In this document: positions 33,096 through 42,439 of the stretch, piece after piece
Layout: every line of letters starts with the position of its first letter
Numbering within the stretch: the first letter of the stretch is position 1
Source of the DNA: Cudoniella acicularis
Taxonomy: Eukaryota > Ascomycota > Leotiomycetes > Helotiales > Helotiaceae
Direction: 5' to 3'
DNA length: 45,121 nucleotides
NCBI GenBank assembly: GCA_013054445.1
Contig: JAAMPI010000289.1
Coordinates: 1 to 45,121 of the forward strand
The notes under the pieces: model-generated
What the model saw: only the letters and a program-made list of their open reading frames with translations
Databases searched by the model: none
Told to the model about the DNA's origin: nothing
Translations under genes and position numbers: made by a program

Positions 33096-34320
33096 TCATT
33101 TATCATCCCAGTTCACATCCTCTTTATCATCGTTGCTATCGGGTGGTATGAAAGCATCATCTTGAAAACTAGGATCGTCGCCGTCTGCAGATAAGGTCGC
33201 CCTGGATAGAGCAATGAACTCGTACTCTCCCTTCATGGTTTCGCCCAGGTTGCCGGGAACTTGAACGGTTCCTACATAATGGTTATTTCCGTCGAGGGCT
33301 AAGAGGTAGCAAACTTTGTGGTCGCCGGGATTTGTTCCTCTTCAGGGTCATCCATTGAAGAAGGAGGATTCGTTATGCTCTCCAGTTATGTTGAAGGTGG
33401 CGACAAGAGCTTGAAACTGTAGTACCTGAGAACCAGGCTCTAAAATGTAGGAAATTAGGGTTTGAATTTCTGGCAGGATTGGGTGTGAAAACCATACATC
33501 TGGGTTGTCTTCTTCTATGAAATTGATATAGGAAATAAGGTGATCCATGAAGTCTGTTCTCCGTTCCCAGCGTTTCCATCCTGGATTCTTGGCCAATCTT
33601 CATGTTTATTAGCTTCCTCCTCACTCAAGAAACAGCGTTGTTGCAACGCGCAAAAGCCATCAGTAATCCAGCGTATTCTAGAGAGTGTTGTCGCAACAAG
33701 ATTGTCATCACCATAAGTGACAGGACCAGCCCAGCCAGCCCAATACCAACTGGGAAAGATAGGTTGACCCGTTTTCTGATCTTTTCGTTGTGTAAGATTG
33801 CCGTTCAGATACTAAAGAAGTCCGACTTCAAACGCCGTCTCAGGGATCTTTTGGATAAATCGACCTCTGGGTGGAGTGCTGAGAAGTTGTATTATTCCAT
33901 TGAAAGCGTTTATAGAATCAGAACCATAAGACATATTCAGTTCGCTGTACTGCCTTAACTCTTTGACGTAAGTCTCAAAGTTGGTGCACTTCCTAGATAG
34001 AAGCCGATGGTCTCTATCATTCTGGTGAAATAGTGATAAAACAGTGTAATTCTTCTGTTTCCAGACATCGATCCTCTTGATACGCTGCGTGGCTGCAGTT
34101 AAAGTAAGCTTGATATTCTATGAAGACAAGTAGTCGGTTGGAAAGCTTGCGCTCTTGGTAAGTCCATGCACGAGTAGACCAAGCTGAGCTTTTAAGGACA
34201 TCCCATAATTCGGGCTCGGGATTGGCGAAACTGAGCCCTTGTAAAAGTTCAATATTCTAGAAATGCTTGCGTTCAGTTGTGAAAATCCCAGGCAACTCTG
34301 CATTTCCGGAGTTTTCACAC
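33096..34320 (-). pseudogene. HET-family protein pseudogene (region after the HET core)
   Basis: Read downward across three frames, the sequence carries the post-HET region. About 34240-34070 gives ELWDVLKSSAWSTRAWTYQE, RKLSNRLLVFIEYQAYFNCS and AAYQEDR. After a frame slip near 34067 comes a stretch to about 33600 with SINAFNGIIQLLS, RGRFIQKIPETAFEVGLL, a TAG at 33814-33812 where the family has Trp, then PSWYWAGWAGPVTYG. After a slip near 33595 come GWKRWERRTDFMDHLISYI and YILEPGSQVLQFQALVATFN. After another slip near 33345 the last part reads HYVGTVQVPGNLGETMKG, then EFIALSRATLSADGDD, ending in WDDK with the stop at 33098-33096. The N-terminal HET core should lie above 34320 but is absent. 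Confidence 0.8.
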
Positions 34321-35266
34321 GCAGCCTAGATTGTCAGAATTGCAGAGCCTAATACTTTTAACAATAATAGAAATTGGTTGAAAATACGATTCTCACTTAT
34401 ATTTGTCCTATTGCCGCTATTTGTTGAACCTTATCATCATCGTCATCTTGTATAATGCAGACTGCAAACTATGTTGACCCGGGAGAATAGCAAAGTGGAC
34501 CCCTCGCCCGGCATATCCTCGGGCCTACTAAGGCTCATCTGTCACTAAATAAACTCTCGCCTCGCGAATTCCTTCCTACTCTTGCTTTCCCTTTACTACT
34601 TTATCAAAGGCTACTAGTTAGTATAGTACAAACTATAAGAATGCTTTAGATGTTTATATTGTTGATCGAAGTATTTTAGATTTTAATACAAAATTTTAGC
34701 TTACTTTAAGTTTTATTAAGCCAAATACGTATTTTTTAAGCTAAAGTAGTTCGAATTATATTATAGTCTGGTATGAATACACTCAAGATTATAATAAACA
34801 ATCCCCTCGACATCTGCTATGTACTCTATAGCATTCCACCGTATACGTTCAAGATTAAAAGGGGGTTACTGTGATATGTTTCTCCACGATATCATATATA
34901 TAACTTAGCTAATGACCTAGTAACATGTCGATGTGCCCAATCCCGAAACCTAAACTACAACGAAGGTTCTGCAGGTGTTAGCCTCGTGCTTGAGGCTCTG
35001 TCGAACGTTTACTTCCTACTCGAGAAGCTTCATGCATACAGATTTACGTTCAAAACTTACTCGATACTGACTTCCCATTACCACCTTAAACAATAGCAAG
35101 TCTAGAAGTTCTCGTTTATTCCCTTCTATTCAGTTGTATAAGTTAGACCTTACTGGACCCATATGCCATGAATGCATTTTTAAACACTAAAGTCAACTCG
35201 CTTTCTAACCTTAATCGACCTTTAACCTTGCTATCATCCACCCTTGTCCCTTAATCGCCTTGACGG
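34321..35266. other. AT-rich intergenic region
   Basis: No gene or complete element is seen. The stretch at about 34560-34900 is AT-rich but keeps some CpA/TpG, so it is at most weakly RIP-affected. The HET core missing from the neighbouring pseudogene is not found here. Confidence 0.45.
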
Positions 35267-36088
35267 TCACTCCAGCTTTTGAAGCCACTCTCGTAGCTTG
35301 TTAAGAGAATAGGTGTCATGCTTCTTTTCGGAAGTAAAGAAAAGCTCCTCATACCACCCTTCAGTACCAAGTGACTGCAGACGCTTTCCAAAAGGCTGAG
35401 AAGAGCCGAAATCGATCAGCACCGGCTTTCTATCTTGAACCATGATGTTGTCCGGGTTGATGTCGTTATGAGCCAATCCCAGCGAGTGTAGATAGTCCAC
35501 AGCCGACTCGAGTGCCTCGATAAACTTGACTTTGTCAAGCTGTTGAAAGTCAGGCGTGGAGGCATATTGGGTCAGAGTCTGGTCAAGCCGTTCTAAGAGT
35601 ATTGCCGTGATTCGACCACGTTTCACGCGGCAACCGTAGTAGCCAACAATATTCGGGTGAGATGACTTAGATATCTGCTCCATAATGAGGGTCTCGTCTA
35701 AAAGTGCCCTGGGAATGTAGTTGGAGCCCTTCATGGTCTCGTAGCAGTTTAGGCCTGGTCGCTTGATAAACGCTAAAGAATCATCCAAGCTCTCAGGCGC
35801 AATCTTCAACTGGGCATCCGTGGGAACCTCCGGGTATACCTCATCGTCCCTAATGTGCTCTAGCGCCGCACTGTACTCTGCGAGAGTCATGTCCCTCTTG
35901 TTCTTTGACGACTGGCCGAAGTAAACCTCTTCATCGTCGGTGACGAGGTAGAAAGTCACGTACTTGGGCGTGTTTGTCTCCGAGTCCCATGCTTCAATTA
36001 TTGTCAAGTCTCGGAGGGATGTCACGGGCGAGGGTTTCCTGTCGGACCCGGTCTTGTCCGCAAGTCTAGTCGGTTTAGTGATAGCCAT
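35267..36088 (-). CDS. Small protein-kinase-like protein
   Basis: The single-exon gene encodes 273 residues from ATG 36088. An N-terminal extension of about 95 residues has no recognisable domain. A candidate ATP-binding Lys lies in FIKRP (109) and a helix-C Glu in LLDETLIMEQ. HPNIVGYYGCRVKRGRITAILLE (144-166) covers the hinge side. The catalytic loop reads AHNDINPDN (H207, D209, N214), so HRD is replaced by HND, a common change in fungal kinases of this type, and the metal-binding motif is IDFGS (D226-G228). There is no Gly-rich loop before K109, and the part after DFG is short with no clear APE motif, so the C-lobe is reduced. It is probably a fungal accessory kinase of the HET/NLR-rich genome compartment; substrate unknown. 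The catalytic residues are kept, so activity is possible. Confidence 0.78.
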   Translation of the reverse strand: MAITKPTRLADKTGSDRKPSPVTSLRDLTIIEAWDSETNTPKYVTFYLVTDDEEVYFGQSSKNKRDMTLAEYSAALEHIRDDEVYPEVPTDAQLKIAPESLDDSLAFIKRPGLNCYETMKGSNYIPRALLDETLIMEQISKSSHPNIVGYYGCRVKRGRITAILLERLDQTLTQYASTPDFQQLDKVKFIEALESAVDYLHSLGLAHNDINPDNIMVQDRKPVLIDFGSSQPFGKRLQSLGTEGWYEELFFTSEKKHDTYSLNKLREWLQKLE

Positions 36089-36690
36089 GGTGACGAAGGG
36101 TTTGGCGATAAAAGAGTCCAGGGTGGACCAGAAGTCACGTTCTCCGTTACGAGGCTGTGAAATACACCTATCTTTTGCGAAGTGCGAGGCGAGGAAGGTT
36201 ATAGGGTAGACAGCTGTTGAGGCTCGAGTACTTGTACAGTAATAGGTTTGATCAGCTTTCGCAGGCTGTACAGCTGTAAGGCTGTGTCAACCCGTGCCTC
36301 AGGCGCCAGAATCACGTGATGTAGGCCTGCTTGGTGGCATCCCTCAATCAATGCAAGCTCTTTACCACCACTGTTTTGTGACAGATGGCAAGGGTTAGAT
36401 TGCGCGGTGAAAGTCATGATATTGAGGCGCCACCGTAGGTGATGGGTGTTTGACCAATTAGAGAGAATAGATAATCAAACCAGTATTTCATTTCACCAAC
36501 CTCCAGCACCGGTGGTGGTTGGACGCTAGGCTAAAGGCTTCAACCACATCAAAATTGGTGCGTATTAACAGCCACTGGCATGCCTCCAGCGCACGCACAC
36601 ATTATGATACCTGATAAATCTATGCAACCATGGCACTTACGAGAGGCGAATTTACATGCCAGGGAAGCGTCCGGCCTAGCAGTATAAGTA
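36089..36690. promoter_or_regulatory. Upstream region of the kinase-like gene
   Basis: The palindromic sequence AGAATCACGTGATG lies at 36308-36321, about 220 bp before the ATG of the kinase-like gene. The identical 14-mer lies about 325 bp before the intact HET gene at 18.7 kb. It holds an ATCACGTGAT palindrome, a candidate bHLH site. No other gene is visible. Confidence 0.4.
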
Positions 36691-36899
36691 GACTGCGTGA
36701 TGGGTAACCCACGGGTACCCGTTTGGCCGTGCTTCTCTTTTGTTTCTAGGCTAAATTTAATATGGATTTTTTAACAGAACTAGAAATTTCAAGCCTATTA
36801 CGAAAATCCGATATTTATTAAAAAAATCCTTAGGGCTTTACCTGACGCACGGCTAGGTACAGACTAACTGGTCCGTGTACGAGTACCCATCACGCAGTC
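36691..36899. mobile_element. MITE with 16-bp terminal inverted repeats and TA target duplication
   Basis: The left end reads GACTGCGTGATGGGTA (36691-36706) and the right end is its exact reverse complement (36884-36899). TA flanks both ends (36689-36690 and 36900-36901), as expected for Tc1/mariner-superfamily insertion. The 209-bp element has no coding capacity. Next to the left repeat are GGGTACCCG-type palindromic sequences. It sits in the shared upstream region between the kinase-like gene and the small gene at 37.1 kb. Confidence 0.8.
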
Positions 36900-37112
36900 T
36901 AAGTATAAGACCCGGTCTTCGTTCCAGTCATCTGGGCTTTTCATCTTATTTCCGTGGGTACTATCGCGGCACTAAACACTACGCTTCCACGCCTTCGTCT
37001 TAAACATCCAGTTCATCTACCACGAGAGCCACTTTCAACTCTGCACGACAGAATCAGTTTCATTATCTACGCCAAAGTTAGTCTTAATCATCAAAATCCC
37101 TCATAAACCACC
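36900..37112 (+). promoter_or_regulatory. Promoter and leader of the small split-start gene
   Basis: The plus strand is C/T-rich from about 36910 and ends in CATCAAAATCCCTC and AACCACC directly before the start codon, a typical fungal leader. The MITE lies immediately upstream. Confidence 0.35.
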
Positions 37113-37313
37113 ATGTAAGTGGCATGTTCCAAGCGAATTCTATCATAATCTAGTCCTGGCCCGATTATTGCTGAATATCTACCTAGGTGCACCTCGACTA
37201 CCACTCAAAAGGTTGTGACCAAACCTGACGGCATAGTCACTACTACCAATACCACCAAATTCGTTGATTGTGGGAAGGCTACGTGCAGCACATCTGCGTC
37301 CTACAGGGGGTGA
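37113..37313 (+). CDS. Tiny two-exon gene with intron-split start codon (42 residues)
   Basis: The bases AT (37113-37114) precede a perfect GTAAGT donor. The intron 37115-37186 (72 nt, CCTAG acceptor, CTGAA branch-like site) joins them to G at 37187, giving ATG, and the frame runs to TGA at 37311-37313. The protein is Thr-rich: MCTSTTTQKVVTKPDG, then IVTTTNTTKFVDCGK, then ATCSTSASYRG, with three Cys. Without splicing, the ATG at 37113 is followed at once by TAA, so splicing is needed for expression. The leader and the start context (ACCACCATG) look genuine. I recall similar short Thr/Cys-rich fungal proteins but cannot name the family. There is no signal peptide. A further intron near the end is possible. 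Confidence 0.5.
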
Positions 37314-38160
37314 TGGCTAGGCTGGGAACTCTATGGACATGAAGCAAAATTTCCTCTTGATGATATATTCGGTATGGGTCTGTAGCATCCTAAACGCTCT
37401 GAATCAACAGTTGGAGACCCCCCGAGTTGTTCGCGTCGCCTACAATCAGGGTAGGAGTTACTTATTAGGATACGGAAAGCAGTCTGTCTCATTTAGCTAT
37501 TCATTGCACTTGGAAATCCATGCAATCATTCGCTCTGTGACAGTCAATAATGCCTTCTGGTTGGCATAACAGTACTGAATTATGTGTTGAGCAGAGCTCA
37601 CAACGTTCAACGACCGTGACTTTAAATAGATCTGCGTCCACGTAGGCTGGCCTGAGGGCAGAACCGAACGAGCCACTCAGATTTCAAGGACCCCTTGGGC
37701 CGCTCGGTTCGGAATTGATGTGGGATGGACACTTAGCACAGATTAATGGTAGCATGGGTAGCTCCGCTTCTGCACACAATGCAGGCAGCAAGGCAATCAA
37801 CTCATCAAGCGTTCAAATCTTGCACAAGCACACCTGTACTCCCTCTCATCTTCTCATTAGCCCAACCCCACCTTTGAAGTTTTGTTTCTTCTACTCGCTA
37901 TGCAAATGTTTACTAAATAGTGTATATCATACTGATCCCCTACCCTCCATCTACCGTCCTAGTCCTTCGTTACTTCCTTCCCCCGCCCCGCCATTGGAAG
38001 CGCGCACCGCTGTTAACATTATTTGGCTTCGCGTTTTTGGTTCACAGACAGGGAGAAGTTCTGCGAAATACCAGATGCGGAAGTAAAATAGTCATACACA
38101 GTGAAATTAAAGATTTCATATTTAGCTCTTTAAACGACTCCAGTGCTATGTTCCTTAAAT
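37314..38160. other. Intergenic region
   Basis: No coding sequence is convincing. The open frames at 37333-37569 and 37715-38086 (plus) are not supported by composition or motifs. Confidence 0.4.
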
Positions 38161-38620
38161 GAAAAAGAGACTGCTTAGCTTCAAAGATGGAAATGGGCTT
38201 TAGTGAGGTCAGTTTTCGTCGCAGGTCAATGTGGTTAGCAATTTGGATACCATGTAATGATCTCCCGCTTACTATTATGGCGTAATGGAAAATGTATCTC
38301 AAGATAAGAAAGTTGATGTATTATATTTCTGCACGATGCTATTAGGTTTTTTGCGAGTTGAAAAGGCCTACGGAAAGATGTGCTTTAATTATGTGCGGAA
38401 TCGCTGAGGGCCAAAGATCGACTCTGGCAGGAACCATTGTAAGGAGGCCAGAACAGGTCCCTGGCAAACTCATCTAGGAACCTCTAGCCGGGGCAAACAG
38501 GGGGAATAAAATGAAACCCACATTAGTGACTCAGGGCGACTGAATGTTCAGGCTCTGCGCAGTTTTGCTCACCCTCGGTTCATGTTAAAGCGGCCGTATT
38601 TCAGCGGTGCCAGCTAGCAT
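38161..38620. repeat. Diverged copies of the dispersed repeat also seen at 23.6 and 25.1 kb
   Basis: The sequence around 38185-38250 (CAAAGATGGAAATGGGCTTT and what follows) aligns with the segment after the 25-bp repeat at 23.66 kb. The sequence at about 38440-38600 (GGAGGCCAGAACAGG, then GTGACTCAGGGC and GCTCACCCTCGG) resembles 23570-23640 and 25080-25110. It is close upstream of the intact HET gene. No coding remnant is visible. Confidence 0.45.
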
Positions 38621-39033
38621 AATGTTACACTGCCTCCCGGGTGGCAGATGATATACCAAAATGATACACCTACTTCCAACTAGTATTAAAATTCAACCAC
38701 AATTTATTTTATATAGAAACATATAAAAAGAATTAAGCTACTCCTGGTTTATCAGTACCACCATTACACAGGTATTCTTTAAAGGCTGTGTGTATTTGTT
38801 TTGTGTTTTGAATGAGATATTTTCAAATGTTCGTCGATTTTCGCTTGTGGGTGTATCAATTTCGTCGGTCACCCGGGAAGCGAGGCGAGATACAAGGGTC
38901 CAATTGATTAGTTGTGCAAACAAGACATCGCACAATCAACCGTCCACATAATTCAGATGGCTTGAAATCTTTATTCACGACAATCCTGTCCCGTTTTCTA
39001 GCACCATTCAGGAACACTTTCTCATTCATAGCC
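38621..39033. promoter_or_regulatory. Upstream region of the 39 kb HET gene
   Basis: This is an AT-rich stretch (38680-38740), then about 300 bp of normal composition up to the ATG at 39034. The reading frame of the HET gene is open upstream to about 38914 but without an ATG. No defined regulatory site is recognised. Confidence 0.35.
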
Positions 39034-41262
39034 ATGGATCCAAGCAATCAAATTTCTTCTTCCCTGTTAGCCACTAGGCGTTCGTTGCGGATTGCATCGA
39101 GAAGTGCTACTTCCCGCTCGGAGTTCAGTCAGCATTCGATTCAATCAGCCTCAGATGTCAGTCGTGGGGAACTGGGCAGATATATATACAATCGACTCGT
39201 AACACCTCACCTGTTATGCTCAACTTGCCAGAATCTTGTTAACAGCTCAAGAATCCTCCAGTCAGTCCCGCAAGAGAGAATGGGTAATGACTGTGAGCAA
39301 TTTCCGTACCATTCAATTCTCGAAATAGGAGATATTGCCTCATCAAAGTCATGCCATCTTTGTACTCTCATTTGGAGTGCGCTACAAGAAAGGGAATCCA
39401 AGTTTGGCAATTACAGCAGCAATCGTCTGAGCAGGTGTCGCCTCACAATCGAGATATGTACCTCGCCGCCACGTGAGATGAGCCATGACTGGTATCGGCC
39501 GGAACCCTACTTTCCACTGCGAGTTTTTCGAGGTCGACATAAGAAAGAAGGTCAACCAAACTTCAAAGAGGGCACTTTGGTCGCTAGTCTTTCGGTGACT
39601 ATAAATCGCAGTACCTTGAAGAACGAATATGACAGAAATTTTGGATCTGGATGGTCACTCACACTTATTGACCAGGATATTCCGGCACAATTCGCTTTTT
39701 ATACCAACTTGGACTCTACCTTCGAACTAGGAAAGCGCTGGCTAAATCGATGCTTAGCAGACCATGAATTCTGCCGCGAACTTAGGACACGTGAACGAAG
39801 ACTACCAACTCGTCTCATAGAAATCGGAATGCGGCAAAATTCGATAACAGCATCTCTAAGACTCTCCGAAGAGTTGGCTAAAGATGTCATTTATATGACT
39901 CTAAGTCATTGTTGGGGGACAATCCCAACATTGACATTGACGGCAAAATCTTATGTGGTTTTACGTAGCGGACTTCACCTGGGTCTTCTGCCAAAAACAT
40001 TTCGCGATGCAATGATCATTAGCTATCGCCTCGGGTGTAATTATGTATGGATCGACTCGCTCTGTATCATTCAAGACTCGCAAGAAGACTGGGCAAGGGA
40101 ATCTATTAAGATGGCAGACGTCTATCAAAATTCTATGTGCACTATTTCAGCTATGGCGGCAGAGAATAGTCACTCTGGTTGCTTTGTGGAGCGTAATGCT
40201 CTATCATTGTTTCCCTGTAGGATCACAGGAGATAAGGAAAAGGGACTATACGTTCACAAATGTGATTTGGACGCAAAAAGAACTTGGGGAAAGGTACCAC
40301 GACATAAGCCTATTCTGGAAACTAGAGGATGGGCCCTCCAAGAACTCCTACTCTCACCAAGAATCATCAAGTACGGAAGCCGAATAATCTCATGGGAATG
40401 CCGCCAAATGACCGCATCTGAAGAGTGGCCACACGGAGTTGAAACAGACCGCATTGAATCAGCTAGATTGAAAGACGCGTTTACTAAGCTTACACATAAG
40501 CAAGGGGGTTTTAATGAAGTCGACAACTTCTGTGAAGTGTGGGATAAAATCAAGAAATCTTATATGTCATGCTCATTGACTAAGCCTGAAGACAAGCTTG
40601 TTGCTATATCTGGTATGATTCAAGCCATTCAGCTTTGTAACACTTTCAACAATGTAGCTGGCCTTTGGAGGGAGAATTTGATTATGGAGCTGCTATGGTC
40701 CGCGGATCTATCTTCACTACCGAAACCAACAGTATATATCGCACCCTCATGGTCTTGGGCATCGATAAATGGTGGCCTGGGTGATTATTTACATATCAGG
40801 AATAGGTTTGAGAAAGAATGGCGAGCAACAGTCATCGATGTTCAGGTAACCCATTCAAATCCTGGGGCTTTTGGGACAGGTCAAATATCCGACGGTACTC
40901 TGACTATACGTGGAATTGTTCAGCGGCTTAAATGGAGAAGATCAAGGGATTCCACACCCTCGCCACTCGTTCTTTTGAACCTGGATGGTACCGAATGCCG
41001 TCTTAATGATCACTGGTGGCCGGATGAGCCAGTTAGTCCCACTTTGAAAATATGGGGTTTTCCAATAGTGAATTGGACTGCTCGTGCTGGTATTTTGGGG
41101 TCGCCTTTGGAACCTCATAATATCGATGTAGGTTTAGTGATTGTTCCAGCGCAGGGGGAGGGAAGGAATGTGTGGAGGAGGGTGGGCCTCTTTGAAAAGT
41201 TCTACCAGCCAGCTGAGTATCGATGTTTATCGCGCAAAGAGCGATGTATCTCAATTATATAA
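39034..41262 (+). CDS. HET-domain protein, intact, single exon
   Basis: It encodes 742 residues from ATG 39034 (context AGCCATGG), with no intron. The N-terminal 280 residues include two Cys pairs, CSTC (62-65) and CHLC (107-110), a layout common in the second large class of HET proteins. The HET core begins with VIYMTLSHCWG (about 286-296). It continues with LPKTFRDAMIISYRLGCNYVWIDSLCIIQD (W339), WARESIKMADVYQNSMCTIS and SHSGCFVERN. Next follow TRGWALQELLLSPRIIKYG and the PSWSWASINGG motif typical of the region after the core. The C-terminus carries the usual GLVIVPAQG and WRRVGLFE strands. All expected landmarks are present, so it is probably functional. The family triggers incompatibility or cell death when activated by a partner; the partner is unknown. 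It is quite unlike the HET protein at 18.7 kb, so the two are not recent duplicates. Confidence 0.9.
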   Translation: MDPSNQISSSLLATRRSLRIASRSATSRSEFSQHSIQSASDVSRGELGRYIYNRLVTPHLLCSTCQNLVNSSRILQSVPQERMGNDCEQFPYHSILEIGDIASSKSCHLCTLIWSALQERESKFGNYSSNRLSRCRLTIEICTSPPREMSHDWYRPEPYFPLRVFRGRHKKEGQPNFKEGTLVASLSVTINRSTLKNEYDRNFGSGWSLTLIDQDIPAQFAFYTNLDSTFELGKRWLNRCLADHEFCRELRTRERRLPTRLIEIGMRQNSITASLRLSEELAKDVIYMTLSHCWGTIPTLTLTAKSYVVLRSGLHLGLLPKTFRDAMIISYRLGCNYVWIDSLCIIQDSQEDWARESIKMADVYQNSMCTISAMAAENSHSGCFVERNALSLFPCRITGDKEKGLYVHKCDLDAKRTWGKVPRHKPILETRGWALQELLLSPRIIKYGSRIISWECRQMTASEEWPHGVETDRIESARLKDAFTKLTHKQGGFNEVDNFCEVWDKIKKSYMSCSLTKPEDKLVAISGMIQAIQLCNTFNNVAGLWRENLIMELLWSADLSSLPKPTVYIAPSWSWASINGGLGDYLHIRNRFEKEWRATVIDVQVTHSNPGAFGTGQISDGTLTIRGIVQRLKWRRSRDSTPSPLVLLNLDGTECRLNDHWWPDEPVSPTLKIWGFPIVNWTARAGILGSPLEPHNIDVGLVIVPAQGEGRNVWRRVGLFEKFYQPAEYRCLSRKERCISII

Positions 41263-41618
41263 ATATTTCTTTCTTTAACTTAGCTGGTCTTTATCTAATT
41301 CTTCTTCTTGCTCAACTGTGAGTAATTAGTATTAAGACTCTTGGTAAGTAAATATCACAGAATCATAAATATATGTTATCAATTTCAATATATTAAGGGT
41401 TATTACCGAGATTTATTTATTAATAAAGTCACAGAGATCTTGATGCTCATTTGCAAGCCTTAATACTGCAATAACAGTGGGGCTTATAGTACTGCTGGCG
41501 CAGAGCTGGGAATCCGATATCAGAATTTTATGAGTGTTTTCTACCGTTATTTGACTTGACTTCCTGGATAAGTATATCTGATTAAATCACTAATTATAGA
41601 TCCTCGCACTCGACGAGA
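41263..41618. other. Intergenic region
   Basis: Short, AT-rich spacer between the intact HET gene and a HET fragment on the other strand. Nothing further is seen. Confidence 0.5.
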
Positions 41619-42113
41619 CTAGGGCATATATGCATAGGATCTCAATATATTTGCAATTGTGAAAACAGGGAACAATATATTTCCAGATTCGACTAGCGCA
41701 AAACGAAACCCCTCAGAAATCAAAGGTCCCAACCTCAGGTTTTCGCGGTAATTCTTGCGGTGTCGATCAAGATATAAGCAAATAGTGTCAACCCAAAGAT
41801 ATCTCTGTCCAATTTGAGTCGTGAGGTATAGAGCATCTCTGATGGTCCGGGGTAATTTTTCATTCTCGAACGATAAACTTCTACTTTTCTCCAACTCAGA
41901 TCGAGTTCCCTTGAGTGTTTTGAACACATTTGCGGTGCCCCATAAATAACCTAGAGCGAGATACTTGCAATCATTTAGTGCCTGCTTGAGACATTGACTT
42001 TGAACGTCAATGACGCGAAAATTGGCTGGAAGTTGACGAGCCTCACTTACTACAATCGGTGTCGCGGGGTGAGTGCTTTCACAAAGTTCAATCCACTTCT
42101 TGACCAGAGTCAA
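41619..42113 (-). pseudogene. N-terminal fragment of a HET-domain gene
   Basis: The frame starts with LVKKWIELCESTHPATPIVV and PANFRVIDVQSQCLKQALND. It continues with YLALGYLWG (the HET entry motif, usually YxALSYxWG), then LPRTIRDALYLTTQIGQRYLWVDTICLY, the second HET motif. After DTICL the family pattern stops and the last 40 residues are unrelated. No ATG opens the frame and no rest of the HET protein follows. It is a piece of a HET gene of the same class as the intact gene at 39 kb, lying tail to tail with it (opposite strand), and cannot work alone. Confidence 0.75.
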
Positions 42114-42439
42114 ATCCAGCAGTAATCACTAGTCAGGAAAGAATCATGTAACAATGTAAATAAGATTCAACAATCTACATTTAAGAAGTGAAGGGTATCT
42201 ACGAACCATGAAAACTATATACAATGAAACCAAGCGCCAGCTCTACGGCGATGAGATCTCTCTCTCTTCCTCTCTCCACCCTTGAAATTTTATCTATACA
42301 CCAAATCGCCGTCACTCATATCGATCTCAAAAAATCACGCCATGCCAAAAAAGACAAAAAAGAAGCAACGCTCAAAAACTCCACCTAATGCAGAAACCAT
42401 AATCACCGATGAAAAAAAGCACCACCCCACTCAACAAAA
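42114..42439. other. Intergenic region
   Basis: No gene is seen. The plus-strand open frame 42282-42566 runs over the 3' end of the GH76 gene and is Lys/Thr-rich low-complexity sequence. Confidence 0.5.
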
